Positions 46,643 to 58,694 of a stretch of 64,000 bases of DNA are shown one piece after another. Numbering within the stretch: the stretch's first letter is position 1; every line of letters begins with the position of its first letter. Origin of the DNA: Hemerocallis citrina. Its lineage: Eukaryota; Streptophyta; Magnoliopsida; Asparagales; Asphodelaceae. Both the position numbers and the translations under genes were made by a program. The notes below the pieces were generated by a model. That model was not told the origin of the DNA and did not search any database. It saw only the letters and a program-made list of their open reading frames with translations. Where the stretch lies: NCBI GenBank assembly GCA_017893485.1, contig JACEHZ010000207.1, forward strand, positions 1 through 64,000, given 5' to 3'.

Positions 46643-47214
46643 TATTTCGAGAAAAAGTTTAAATAACCAAAGTTATATAGTTTTAGAGGAGCACAAAACT
46701 TGCTAAGTGGTTAGTATACCTTTGCCTCCAACTTAAAGTTAATCTATTTACTTTGTTGGTACCACGATAGTTAGAACAATTACATAAAAGTAGAGTTATC
46801 TAAATTGTTGTGATAAATTAATTGCATTAGTCTTAACTTTAAAATGAGTTCTTTACATATCCCAAATATTCTAACTTTTGTTACTAAATAGGTGCTAAAA
46901 GTCTATCTTATACTTAATCAGTATAAGTTGAGAGGGTTGAAAAGAATAATTTATGGAGAAAGGATGAAAGGCGAGGAGAGCTTTGAAAGGATGATTATAA
47001 CGGAGCAGAAGCGGTGCAAGAGGGGTGACGACCTGTAGGGGTTCAATGAAAGTGCGAGGTTGCTAGAATATTTTAGTTATTTTACGCGCGTATCATTAAT
47101 TCAAACATGATATTCATAATTTATTATTACAACTAATAAATTGAGAATGGCTATTTTGGAGTGAATATATCAATACACAGGTAATATATATTTGAGTCAA
47201 CTTCTTAGCAACAA
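46643..47214. other. Intergenic upstream of tRNA
   Basis: AT-rich, no gene recognised. A CAACAA-like motif just before the tRNA (47209-47214) fits the CAA start-site motif of plant tRNA genes. Confidence 0.5.
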
Positions 47215-47286
47215 ATCAGAGTGGCGCAGCGGAAGCGTGGTGGGCCCATAACCCACAGGTCCCAGGATCGAAACCTGGCTCTGATA
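47215..47286 (+). tRNA. Initiator tRNA-Met (CAT)
   Basis: 72 nt forming a full cloverleaf. The acceptor stem ATCAGAG pairs with CTCTGAT, the anticodon stem-loop GTGGG-CCCATAA-CCCAC has CAT at 47247-47249, and the T-loop sequence is ATCGAAA in place of the elongator TTCGAAT. Initiator marks are the three G:C pairs above the anticodon loop, A1:U72-type closure and the T-loop form. Box A is GTGGCGCAGCGG and box B is GGATCGAAACC. There is no intron; a T-run terminator starts within 10-20 bp downstream. CCA is not encoded. Its 3' end is the exact primer for the Copia PBS at 9027. Confidence 0.97.
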
Positions 47287-49549
47287 CATTTTTAAAATTT
47301 TTTTTTAATGAAAGTCATTTTCATGGGATTTGATAATGTTCCGGCTTTGGGCTTTCTTTGTGGGCCTTCATAGAATATGGGTATGGGCTTTTGTCCACTC
47401 TTCTATTTCCTGGTTATGGGCTTTCTATTTTAATTGACAAAGACGTTTGTTGTGTTTTTTCTTTTTTCCTTGTTATAAAGTCCCTCCCCGGCCCCCCAAT
47501 TTTTTTTTTTTAATTTTTTAATTTTTTTTTGGTATAATCAACCAATTGATGTGGACGTGGATAGTAATTATTCATGAGTTTAATTTGCTCTAATTATGTT
47601 CCAATTAAACTGTTAAGAATTTTGGGATGTCGTTACAATGAGCACATTCATTTGTTATCCTCATGGCTATTTAGGTTACTGAATGCTCTCTTATCCTCAT
47701 ATATATTTTCTTAGGGAAATCAATGCTCTCATACTGTCTCTCCATTCAATTCATTTGTGCCTCAAATGTCGAAGCCTCCGTACGACAAACCATAACCAAT
47801 GCAAACAACGCGACATACAACGATCCATGGTAAGATATATGCGGGCTGTCTGTACTTTTTGTATTTATTTATTTCATTCTTTCACTAGTAGAGAAATGAT
47901 CTACGAAGATCCAAATTTTAATCAGATTAATTTAATATTCTTTTTTTTAAATAAATAAACTACGTCGTAGCATGATTTTTTTAGACCTCTCTCTATGAAT
48001 TTCAAACTCTTTATCATCTAAGCTACAACATAATGGTCAGATTCATACATAATTAAGTGATCCCCTATTTTCATCTTTTCTTCATGGGAATTGATCCAAT
48101 AGTGCAGCTAATTACGGATGTCTTATCTAAAATTGGATTTAAATAGATTATTCCTTGAAGCATATAACTATACGATATATACAAATACTTTTCTCTTTGA
48201 CACTTAGGATCCTCTTTAGCCAGAAGCTAATAAATTTAATTATCTATTACAAACTAATATAATAAGAGAGTTTACGCCCAAATTCAAAGACTGGGATTGA
48301 TTGGCCTAAAAGATTTAGAGATTAATTTAGGCTTTGGAGCTAGGTCCATGTCCATGAGCCCGGCCTGATGCCACCCCTAGCTAGGGTCAATATCTGAGGA
48401 ATTAATGGCGACAATTAACAACCACACTTAGCAATCTCTTAGCTGCAAAATCTTCTAAATATCTAAATCTCTTTATAACGATACATTGGGACCTCACATT
48501 TTGTGGATGATTTTCAATTTCAAACTGTACATTGTGTGGATATAACTCAAGTCCATCATCCCATTGAAAGCCACAAGTGTTAGTGTGTGGTCGTATGATT
48601 TTGTTATCTCACCCTTGAAGATCATGGCTTATCTACATATATAGCCTCATGGTTGTGAATTTTCCATTGTTGATCCTTTTTGTTTTTCTTTTCAGTAAAT
48701 TCAAAAAAAAAATTGATTTTGATGGTACATAACAATTATAATCGTAGACCAGTAATCTGTTGGCCAACACTGAATTTCTGCGATACACTACTTAAATTTT
48801 AAGATCATGTAAGGTGAACAAATGTAATAAATTTTAAGATCGTGTAAGGGGAACAAATGTAAGACGAGCTTCAGGATAGACACACCATCTGCATCCAATG
48901 GTACTACTAATGTACTTATCCACGTTCTCCTTTATGTTTTTTTACAGGATAATTAAGATTCAATTTTTACAGGAATTAGCAAATTATATAAAGATAATGC
49001 TACACCTACTACTAAATTTATTACTTTTCACTTTACTATTTTAACTAGTATACTATTAGTTAAGATTATTGTAGAGTAGATGATATAAATATTCAATAAT
49101 AGTGTGTCATCTAAAATAGTATTAATGCATTAAGATTCAACTAAAGTTAGATACAATCTTTCTTTTTGTGGATGGAATTTAAGTATGACTATATATTGAG
49201 TAGTGGAAAAGATCTATACCCTCTCTTCCTCTACTTTAAGCATAGCCTACCTTTCGTAAAATTAATATTTTATATTCAATGCGATGGGCAAGATAACTAC
49301 TACCATTCAATGTGATGGGCAAGATAACACTACCTAATATTTCATTAATAATATGTACAAGAAGATTTATGAGACGATTTGATTGAAAAGGAGTTTACGC
49401 TGAGGAAATTATATCAGTTTTGAATTTCCAATTTATTTCTATAAAAAAACTTAAATAATCATATTCTACTTTTAATTTATTTTATTTTGAGAAAATACTA
49501 TAATGAAGTGCAAATTTGAACTGATATAGTATTTTAGCTTGCACATTAA
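47287..49549. other. Intergenic, AT-rich
   Basis: No gene recognised. Short direct repeats occur at 48797-48860 (TTTTAAGATCnTGTAAGG, 2 copies) and 49278-49330 (GCGATGGGCAAGATAAC / GTGATGGGCAAGATAAC). GCCACCCCTAGCTAGGG near 48370 looks like one hAT end without a partner. Confidence 0.45.
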
Positions 49550-49812
49550 TTGTACTACACGTATGATGCACGTCTTAAAAAATATATATATTTTAAAGTA
49601 AAAATTTCAACGTAATCTGGTCTCGAACCTAACATCTCTTTAATATTAGTTATGCACGGACAATGTAAGTCTTAATAAATTTTTAAAAAATAAAACAAAA
49701 ACTCTGACGTAGTGATGACTCGAACCTGAAATTTTCTTCATATTAATTATGTATATGCATCACACGTATTGATAATGCATATTCACCTCTTCTCCCATTA
49801 TAATATTAGACA
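49550..49812 (-). mobile_element. Small Helitron, family B, degraded 3' end
   Basis: On minus it starts TCTAATATTATAATGGGAGA and ends near ACGTGCATCATACGTGTAGT. Aligned with the intact copy at 50784-51057 (opposite orientation) it shares both internal blocks with TCGAACC and the AAATATAT block. The CTAG end is mutated. Confidence 0.6.
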
Positions 49813-50126
49813 TCAGAGATTAGAGATAATAGTATATATATAGATATTTTGATCATTTTTAGCCATCGAATGACTACAGAGTTTTCCTCTACATTACCCT
49901 TGTGACAGTCTTTTGGCAGCAGATCGATATTGATGGCAATGTCCTTCCATATTTTTATTCTGAAAAATATGCATTGCAACTAAAGATTATATTGCCTAAG
50001 CTTTGCTTATCTAATATATGTATTAATTGTAGTCAACAGTATATATCCTTACATTCATGTGCATTAATATTATACATATTGTCCAAAAATTATAAAAACG
50101 TAATGATAACTATCTTTACAATTTAA

Positions 50127-50405
50127 CTAGTATAATGCACGTGCGATGCACGTGCAATGTATTTTTTAAAAATATGTATTATACACGTGCGTTGCACGTG
50201 GGAAAAATGAGAAGGGAGAATGAAAAGGACAAAAAAATCTGCATATTATACACGTGCGTTGCACGTGGGAAAAATGGGGAGGGGAATGAAAAGGACAAAA
50301 AAAACTACCAACACGTGCGCTGCACGTGTTGACACACACATTAAGAAATAATAAAAAATTGTTTATTTGTTTACCACCCCAACTCTCCCATTAATATAGT
50401 AGAGA
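50127..50405 (-). mobile_element. 279-bp Helitron with four terminal-type hairpins
   Basis: On minus: A then TCTCTACTATATTAATGGGA at 50405; hairpin GCACGTGCATCGCACGTGC, ATTATA, CTAG at 50127 and T. The terminator-like palindrome is present four times, at 50137-50155, 50184-50200, 50251-50267 and 50312-50328, embedded in ~60-bp repeats (GGAAAAATGrGrAGGG...AAAAGGACAAAAAAA). The 65-residue ORF through it is a repeat translation. Confidence 0.82.
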
Positions 50406-50523
50406 TAAAAGAAAACTGTCCTTGCTATTATAATCAACTTAAGGTTGGACTAAATTAAGCTAATTTCAATGAATTGTGCTGCATGTGAAGCCAACCGTCT
50501 TGCACAATATTGATACTTCCGTC

Positions 50524-50752
50524 TAGGGCTGCAAGTGAACCGATCTACTCGTGAGCTACTCGGCTCGAGCTCGGTCAAAGCTCGACTCGAGCCGAGCTCG
50601 AGCTTGGGCTTTCTGTGAATATTAGGCTAAGCTCGCGAGCTTCTCGGCTCGAACTCGGTCAAAGCTCGGCTCGAAACGATGAGCTCGATTGCTTAACGAG
50701 CCAAGCTCGAGCCTCAAGATACTCGGCTCGACTCGGCTCGTTTGCAGCCCTA
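50524..50752. mobile_element. 229-bp hAT MITE
   Basis: Ends TAGGGCTGCAAGTGAACC and GGCTCGTTTGCAGCCCTA, with an 8-bp duplication CTTCCGTC / CTTCCGCC (50516-50523, 50753-50760; one mismatch). The interior is dominated by GCTCGAGC/CTCGGCTCG inverted motifs. Confidence 0.9.
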
Positions 50753-50783
50753 CTTCCGCCCTTCTTATATCTCTAGTCCCTAA

Positions 50784-51057
50784 TCTCTAATATTATAATG
50801 GAAGAAGGCCTTAGTGTCATTTGTCAGTCTACTAACACATGTGACGCACATACATAACTAATACGAAAGAGGTTTCTGGTTCGAGTCCTCACTACGTCAG
50901 AATTTTTATTCAAAAAAATAAAAAAATTATTAAGACGTGCATTGTTAGTTCATAACTAATATACAATATATCTTAAGTCCAAGGTCAGACTACGTCGAAA
51001 TTTTTACTTTAAAAATATATATTTATTAAGACGTGCATCGCACTTGTAAATTACTAG
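50784..51057 (+). mobile_element. 274-bp Helitron, family B
   Basis: A precedes TCTCTAATATTATAATGGAA at 50784; the 3' part has ACGTGCATCGCACTTGT followed by CTAG at 51054-51057 and T. It contains a box-B-like GGTTCGAGTCC near 50878 and two copies of an ACGTGCAT(T/C)G block. Confidence 0.75.
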
Positions 51058-52049
51058 TATATTTATAATCCGAGACCTCAGAGCAATTTCAAGCATGGTG
51101 ACAAATTTAGAGTTCGAAAATAATTCAACAAGATTTAATATTCAGAATTTGACAAAAATTTGATAAATTCAAAAAAAACTCGGCAAAAATATGGAAGAAC
51201 GAAATACAAATTTTAATGCATCCATCACCTAACTGTCATATACACTTCTCCCCATGAAGGAAAGTTGCATTCTTAACATCCAGTACTTATATAATCAAAT
51301 CCCTAAATATAAAAAATAATAACAAACTTAGAGATTAATTCATTTAATTTGTAAATGATCTACGAATAATTCACATTTTCACAAATAATTCGTGATTTAA
51401 ACGAAATTGACGATTAAATCAAGAATAATTTGGCAGATAAATTCTTCACGAATAATTCGCCAAATTCACAAATTATTTGTGGACTTTGTTACTCTGATTT
51501 CATGCCCTTTTTATAATATAAATTAAAAGAAAAGACTTGCATTGGAGTCGGAGATGTAAATGAATCTCGCTAATTGTTATTACATCATAATAGTCAATCC
51601 AATTATTAAAAGCACTAGAGTGATTCACATCTCTGTTGAGATCTTTCCTTTTACCAAGATAAACATGCACCGCTCACAACATAAGCACCTACAGAAATAA
51701 AAGAAGACAGATGCACGTACTGAAGAAATCTATCCACAAAAGAGGTGGTAGCTACAACCGTTAGCCTAACCCACACCATATTAAACCCTAGCTCTCTCTC
51801 TCTCTCTCTCTCTCTCTCTACCTCCAATCCTCAAATCCCTCATCTCCATTTTGTGGCCTCACTTGAAACTTACACCCAATTCAACCACGTACCCATCCAT
51901 CCATATCCATATCCATATCACACTCTCTTCTCATCACTTTCTCCATAGCTCTATTATCTGAACAATAATTTACATGTAGGCCACCATGCATGTATATGTA
52001 TACACACATGACCATAAATAGGTGACATAGAGCCTTGCCCTCCTGCACA
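51058..52049 (+). promoter_or_regulatory. Upstream region of carbonic anhydrase gene
   Basis: AT-rich to 51740, then (CT)n at 51791-51819 and a pyrimidine-rich leader typical of plant 5' UTRs. A short (CCATAT)n run lies at 51897-51918. A clear TATA box is not assigned. A cluster of eight CACGTG hexamers (G-box core) lies 1.7-1.9 kb upstream of the start codon, within the Helitron 50127-50405. Confidence 0.4.
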
Positions 52050-55000
52050 ATGTCTTCAATCCAGGGCTGCTGCACCACTTTCGCCTCCTGCTTCGCTCGC
52101 TCCTCTTCAAAGTCCACCAAGAAACCTATCACTACAGTTATCTCCTCTCTCACTAGCCCTAATTCTTCTTCCAATATTCCTCGCCTCATTAGGAACTCTC
52201 CCGTCTTTGCTGCTCCTGCTACACTTACAACTGCTGTGGTAATTAAATTAAATTAAATTATTATCAGAATTGTTTTTATAAGTTATCTAATTGCAAATAT
52301 CTTGCAATTGATCGAATAAGGGTGCCTCGAGAAGTCTTATAATTCAGTATTAACATGTATTTTGCAGTTAATTAATTGCTAAGAGTCCAGAGTCGTACGT
52401 GGAGTACAACTGAGATCAAAACTATTAGACCTATATATATCAATGCATGCATGCTACTGTTTTGTGTTGTATGAGCTCAGCTGCATGCATGCATCCTTCA
52501 TCAACGACGTACATGTGCCTGTTAACTGTTTGTTGACACGCATTTTAAAGATTATTCTAAATCATTATCAAAACATATTGCATGCATAATGTACGGTTTA
52601 TTATTATTATATTTAAAGTTTATTAATATAAAATTTGTAATTATATTGTGCTTTTCTTCTTTGTCATTTTTTGCTTAAGAAACTGTAGTGGCCGTCTGAT
52701 ACTAGAAATGTGCAATGTTTATGGGGCCCTTCATGTCAATTACCGCACCAATCATCGGAACAATATTTGCCACAAAAACACCCACAACTGTATCCAGTGT
52801 TTAAGTGGGGCCCTTACAGCTTCAACTGTGACTCCGTATTCTATGCGGTTAACTTTATCCTTTTACTTGTAACTTGTCCGAATATGCTGGGGTTGTTTTG
52901 TTAATTTCTTATTAAGAAAACAGGGTGGTCTTATTCTATCTTTTCCTTAAAAAAAAAAAGAACTTCATCCTTTTACTCTTAAATTGCTACTGAAGACCCG
53001 AAAGTGTGTAATTTTTATTAAAAAAAAGAAATCATCATCATCAAATGCTCTTATCTAATTTTATTTTCACCATGAGATGTTTCTTATTTATTTTTCATTT
53101 TAAAATGGAAAAAAATTCTTAAACAAAAAAAAATGATCTTTGTATAATATATTTTATAAACAGTGAATAATTTTCTATTTTCTAAAAATATTAAAATTAT
53201 ACACGTTGAAATGAATCTACTCTTCTTCCTACCTACTTAGCTTGAACTGTTAGTTGAAATGAATCTACTCTTCTTCTTACCTACTTAGCTTGCACTGTTA
53301 GCACAATTTAAGCTAAAAGCGTACATGCGGTTTATCACATGCTTAAAGTGCGTTTGGGTAGGATAAAAATATTGCAACAGGGCCTTTTTTTTAAATATAT
53401 TTTATAAAACACAAAGAAAGCTATCAAGTGGTTTTCATTCTGTAAGGTTTAAATCAATGGCTCAGATTTAATCTCACAAAATATATTTTTCGGTTAAAAG
53501 TTTTTCCAAAACTCAAATTCAATTTCCAAAATAACTCCTTTATTTATTTATTTATTTTTCTTTTTCTCTCTCTTTCTTTCTCTCTCATTCTCCCTCTATT
53601 TACTCAGAAATTGCTATTTTCAGGTTTCAGGTTCATAAATTTTCAGATTTTTTATACATTTTTTTTATTGCTCATGTTACATTGAAAATGGCAAATATCT
53701 CATCAACAGTTAAATTTCATCATTTTCCATGCATACTCAAAGTTCTAAGAAGTTGGATTTTACACCCCCATTTATAATTATTTTTCAACATATACTAATA
53801 GAAATATGGACTTTTATTTACAACTAATTATTGTTTTACTATTCAAATTTGAGCTACATAATTGTTGTTTTACTGTTTACAATATTTTTATATGATGTAT
53901 CGTTTCGAAGACGTGCCGCAGACACGTGGCCATGGGCAAATCTAGTTGAATTACAAAACTGAACTCAGTTGCAATAATTGGTAGGTAAAACTAGTTTTAT
54001 AACTAAAAAGTTTTTAACATTTTGAGGTTACAACTTTGGGCTGAGTTGCAGCCATTTTGGCTGCATGTGGATTTTGTAACCCAAATTAGTGTTAAATGTT
54101 TACCAAAACAAAGATTAATATTAAATTCACTTAGCTATTAAAAAAGTCTAAAAAATCCATGTCGCATTTGCTAATTTATTGATACTTATATATATATTAT
54201 TATGTTTATTATTTATTATTATAATTATTATGTTTAAGAAAGCCGTAACCCACCCCCAACCCACCTACACAGTCTCTCTCTAATCCTATAATAACACACA
54301 CACACTCTCTCCCTAAAAAAAACACACTCCCACTAGTCCAATTATTATTGGCCTCAGACAGCCATGAGTTTTCGGGCCGGTAGTGAAAGGCCCAAATAAT
54401 TATTTTTAGAGTCTCCTAATTATAATATAATTTTTTATGTGTAAAATATATGTTTATATTTATGAAAAAAATACAAATTTGAGGACTCTAGCCTTCATTA
54501 TTAAAGAAAAAAACATAGTATTTCATTTCAGATCTAAATTGAAACAGATTTTATAACCTCTACCAAACAAAAAAGTTGCAATCTAGCCGCAATACAACCC
54601 GGTTGCAAACTTGCAATACAACTCAATTGCAACTGCGGTTGTAATGCAGTTGCAAATCCAAGACTACCAAACACGCCCTTAATCAAAACCTATATGTTAA
54701 TGAACTGTTAGATTTCTCCGGGTATCTCTGCAAATTGTCTCCTACGTTGATTCTACTCTCTCTCTCTCTCTCCTTCCTCGGTATTCTCTCTCTAAAATTC
54801 ATTTATAATAAAAAATCTACATCTTAATTTCAATGCCAACCGAGGTCTGTAGAATTCTCATTGATTCATTCATTCATTCAATCTATATCTCAATTTTCAA
54901 TTTTTATTTTTTTGTTCTCTAACCAAATCCTTGTAAGAAAGAAAATTCAAACAGTTTGTTTTCCTTCTAATCAATCAATCAATCAATCAATTCGTTGTGA

Positions 55001-58000
55001 CATTTTTGAATTCTTTATTGTTTTGTTGCAGGAAATGGAACCAGTGGAGCGATTGAAGTCCGGGTTCGAATACTTCAAGACCGAGGTCTACGAGTGAGTT
55101 AATTTTAATTTAATTTTAGTTATATGTGATTTTCTTGGCAGTTAATTAGCCCCATTTTTCTAATATAAAAAGACGGTTTTGTATTCCAGCAAGAAACCAG
55201 AGCTTTTCGGTGAGCTCGCCAAAGGTCAGAGCCCAAAGGTAATTGTTTCAATTTTCAAAGGACATATCCATCTTTCTGCAGGCTTTTGTATCAAAATCTA
55301 TTTCTCCAATTGAGCTAGTAGTATACTTTACGGGTTATGCAAAAGTGATCTTAAACAAAAAAAATTTCAACAATGAGAAGTTGAGGAAGGAGACAATCTA
55401 TCTCCTTTCTTTTGGGAAACCATTTTGTGCTTTTAGTTTTACCTTAACATTCATCATACGTAAGAATAAAAGCTTTTTTGTGCGTGTTCAATCAGAATCA
55501 TAGATAGAAGAAATTAAACTACTATCTTGGTTCAATGAAAATAGAAATTACTAATTACTTCTTCTTATATTATTTACTCTTATAAACAGTTCATGGTGTT
55601 TGCATGCGCGGATTCTAGGGTCTGCCCGTCGGTGACACTCAACTTCCAGCCAGGGGAAGCCTTCATGATTCGAAACGTTGCTGCCATGGTTCCACCTTAC
55701 GATAAGGTAATTAACAAGTTAAAAATCTCATGTTGCACCGACCTAATTAATTTCTCTTTTGAGTAAGATGGTGGGGGATGAATTGTCTTCCTCTGTTCTC
55801 TGTTTTGGGTGCAGACCAAGTATGCAGGTGCAGGTTCAGCCATAGAATATGCGGTCCTTCATCTCAAGGTCAGCTCACTCCTCTTACAACTGTACATTTT
55901 CACACATTTTAGCAGGAGCCAGACAAATTAAAATGGGGTTCCATTTTTTTCCGGTATCGACGTGATTGTTGTAAAAAATCCCTTTATTTCTGTTTTGGAA
56001 AATTAAGAATTGGATCAAAATAAAATTATAATAAAAGCAAATATTTGAATTCATGTTCTTAGTATCATTTATTTTTTCGCACTTTGGTAAGAGTAATGCT
56101 AATCAATAATCATATTACATTATCTATAATGTTATAATACTAGAGGTTAAGAGACGTCTCAAATGAATAAATATACTTGTAACTTATATACATAATCGCT
56201 TTTTATTCAAAATTTTATTAAAGGATCATACAAATCAAAAATAATTATCAAAACTTATACCACCATTTGAGTCTTTAAGAGGTGGATTGGGCTTAGGGAT
56301 CCCAATCTTTTTTTAACTGAGAGGTTAAATAAAAATTCTGGTCTATATAAAGGAGTTTTACAAAATTTTTAGGTCCCAAATGTCCTCCTTAGGCCTTAAT
56401 CTCTTTCTCCCTCCGCCCCTGCCTTTTAGAAACTACTTAGAGCAGTACTTCGTCCAATTATGATCAGATTAGGTTATAGTTGGAAAGCAACCTTTTTAAG
56501 AGTCAAATGTGATTGGAATGAAATGGAATGTAACTCATATTCTTACTTGTCTGTATAATTGATTGTATACTTTTTAGTCGTCTAAGCTTTTATAAAAAAA
56601 TAGAAAAATTATAGTCCGCGTAGGCATCTACATCTACATTACATTTGAAATTTACTTTAAAAAAAAAAAAGGTTGTATACACATATAGTTGGTGATGGAA
56701 GTATAAACCAAATTCCTTCGTTATAAATTTTTTTTCTTCTAAGAATGGACGATAATAATGTGACAGGTGGAGAACATCGTGGTGATCGGACACAGCTGCT
56801 GCGGTGGGATCAAGGGGCTCATGTCCTTCAAGGGTGATGGCTCCAGCGGCACGTAAGGACACACCTCATTTTCTCTTTTTAAGATCGTTTGTTTTCTTAT
56901 AAGCTCTTATAACGGAACTTTATTAACACAAACACGAACTAATCTTCTAAAAGTTTTGATCGATCATGTAAAGAAACGCTTTCAGATGAACCATAATTGT
57001 CGATTTCTACCAAACCTGAACGTACGTACCATAGAAGTTGCTTATCAATTGGGCAAGCCAAAAGAAAATTAATAAGTACATGCAGATCTCACAGCTTCTG
57101 AATGAGGAGTTAGCTAGAATAAAGTATTAGTTAATTAATTAGTCATAGGAATGCTCAACTACAATCTTAAATGGAAATGTTGATCAGTAAGTGCTTTTTC
57201 TAAAGTTATTTGGACCACTGCATATGGTTATGGGTCATGAAACTGATCCCAAACTATATATAGTGACATATCAACCTTTTTTTTGGGATCATAGACTTAT
57301 CAAATTATATAGTTAAAGTTTTGTATCTGCATTATCAATATTGATATATGCCTTTTGGTTAGTGGGGAATATTCTGATTGGAGATCCACCATATAAGGAG
57401 GGAATGGAGCCACACAAGCCTTCAAAAAGGTTGATACTTGAGTGAATAGACATTATAGACTGAAGACTTGGAAGGTTGGAATATAATTAAATGTGAGGAT
57501 TATACTGATTCTAATGTCCTATTTGGACACCAACTTTTCTTTTATGCTCACTAGTTTAATAATTGTCGACATAACCCTCTTTTCTTAACTTACTATATAA
57601 TAAGGAGTACCTTTGATGCAACGAAACAAAAAGTTATATCTTTGTTTAAATCTCGATTCATTAGTTTAACTGTCTTCATGTTAACTAAATAAGGGTTTAA
57701 GTACTGTTCAATTTTTGGATGATTCAGATAAGGAAATAGACTTTTTCTTGCGTTCCTAGGAATCGTCTTATTCCTGTGAATCCTTTGATTCACTTTCTAA
57801 GCCCCTACGTGCATGTATTAAATATGTGATACTAGTAAATTAGTGACTCATGATACCTAGCTAGAAATCTTGATAGATGCAAAAGAAGCAATTTTACCTG
57901 GAAAATGTGAATGGTCGAATATCCAACTGATTAAGAGTACTACTTTAACAAAGTAATTAAGATGGATGCTTTAATGATGCGATATATAGATTGTTAATGA

Positions 58001-58504
58001 AATTTTTTACTTGCTTGATTGGTCAGCGACTTCATTGAGGACTGGGTTTTAGTTGGTGCGCCGGCTAGGGACAAGGTGAAAGAGGTGTATGCTGATTTAT
58101 CTTTCGAAGAACAGTGTACCAAATGTGAAAAGGTAAGATGCATCCCCAGTTCTTTCTTCTTCAAATCTCTGCAATACAGTAAGGAGTCAGTAGTTCAAAC
58201 TATGATTGTCTGAGTACATGTCTTGGAATTGTTACATGTCGCTGTCCATTCTCATATTTTAACACTAGATTGTAGTTTTTCCTGTAGGAATTAACCTAGT
58301 TTCGTTACTGAATATAAAAAAAATATCCAATCTTTCTAATAAAATGTTCTTACTAATGGATTCTCGCAGGAAGCTGTGAATGTGTCTCTTACGAATTTGA
58401 AGACATACCCCTTTGTCGTAGAAGGGTTGGAGAAGGGCACCCTAGCTATCCACGGTGGATACTATGATTTTGTCAATGGTGTCTTCGAGACATGGCAAGT
58501 CTAG
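52050..58504 (+). CDS. BCA: Beta-carbonic anhydrase, likely chloroplast form
   Basis: Zinc enzyme interconverting CO2 and bicarbonate. Proposed exons: 52050-52238, 55032-55093, 55190-55238, 55590-55706, 55815-55868, 56767-56852, 58027-58132, 58370-58504; all introns GT-AG and phases agree, giving 265 aa. Exon 1 (63 aa, Ser/Thr-rich, ending [13 protein letters not shown]) is a typical chloroplast transit peptide. The catalytic body contains CADSR (Zn Cys plus Asp/Arg dyad) and GHSCCGG (Zn His and Cys), Cys42, His102 and Cys105 when counted from Met 55035, and ends [16 protein letters not shown], about ten residues shorter than usual. The N-terminal helical segment (~50 aa) normally between transit peptide and ERIKTGF-like motif is not found; it may be lost or hidden in intron 1. 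A 201-aa form starting at 55035, or at 54833 via a small exon, is possible. Confidence 0.93.
53346..54678. mobile_element. Harbinger-like element in intron 1 of carbonic anhydrase
   Basis: Ends AAGTGCGTTTGGGTAG and (read inward) GGGCGTGTTTGGTAGT with TTA duplications at 53343-53345 and 54679-54681. Subterminal GTTGCA-rich repeats are present at both sides. About 0.78 kb without the nested Helitron; no transposase. Confidence 0.65.
53392..53945 (+). mobile_element. Non-autonomous Helitron, family A copy 2
   Basis: 3' end GACGTGCCGCAGACACGTG...CTAG at 53942-53945 followed by T. The body aligns along its whole length with 1316-1923 (AAAGAAAGCTATCAAGTGG, the CT-rich stretch, CATCATTTTCCA, CATATACTAATAGAAA). 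The 5' tip has decayed. It is nested inside the Harbinger-like element. Confidence 0.8.
54740..55031 (+). promoter_or_regulatory. Possible internal promoter/leader for short carbonic anhydrase
   Basis: CT-rich leader (54750-54795), then ATG CCA ACC GAG at 54833-54844 followed by GT. Splicing to the AG at 55030-55031 would give [16 protein letters not shown] in frame. (ATTC)n and (AATC)n short repeats lie in between. This resembles an alternative first exon for a non-plastid form, as seen in other plant BCA genes. Inference only. Confidence 0.4.
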
Positions 58505-58694
58505 ACCTGTGCTCCGAAGCTCTGAGCCAATTTTAGTACCATATATGCATATGTATAATTTGATGAGATATATAACCTTATTCTGGGCATTTAACATGTT
58601 CTCTTTGATGTATGTATTATAATTAATGTACCTTCCCTGATCCTTTGGTGATCATGAATGAGGAATATTGTAAGGTTTAAGTTTCGTATTTTCT
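58505..58694 (+). other. 3' UTR of carbonic anhydrase and LINE target site
   Basis: Downstream of the stop codon; AT-rich with AATTAATGTA and GAATGAGGAATA elements that could guide polyadenylation. The left LINE target duplication occupies 58679-58694. Confidence 0.6.

Noticed and set aside
48360..48385. hAT element end (GCCACCCCTA)
   Set aside because: No matching opposite end or 8-bp duplication found nearby.
50135..50332. 65-codon Cys/Arg-rich ORF
   Set aside because: Lies entirely in the palindromic repeats of a 279-bp Helitron.
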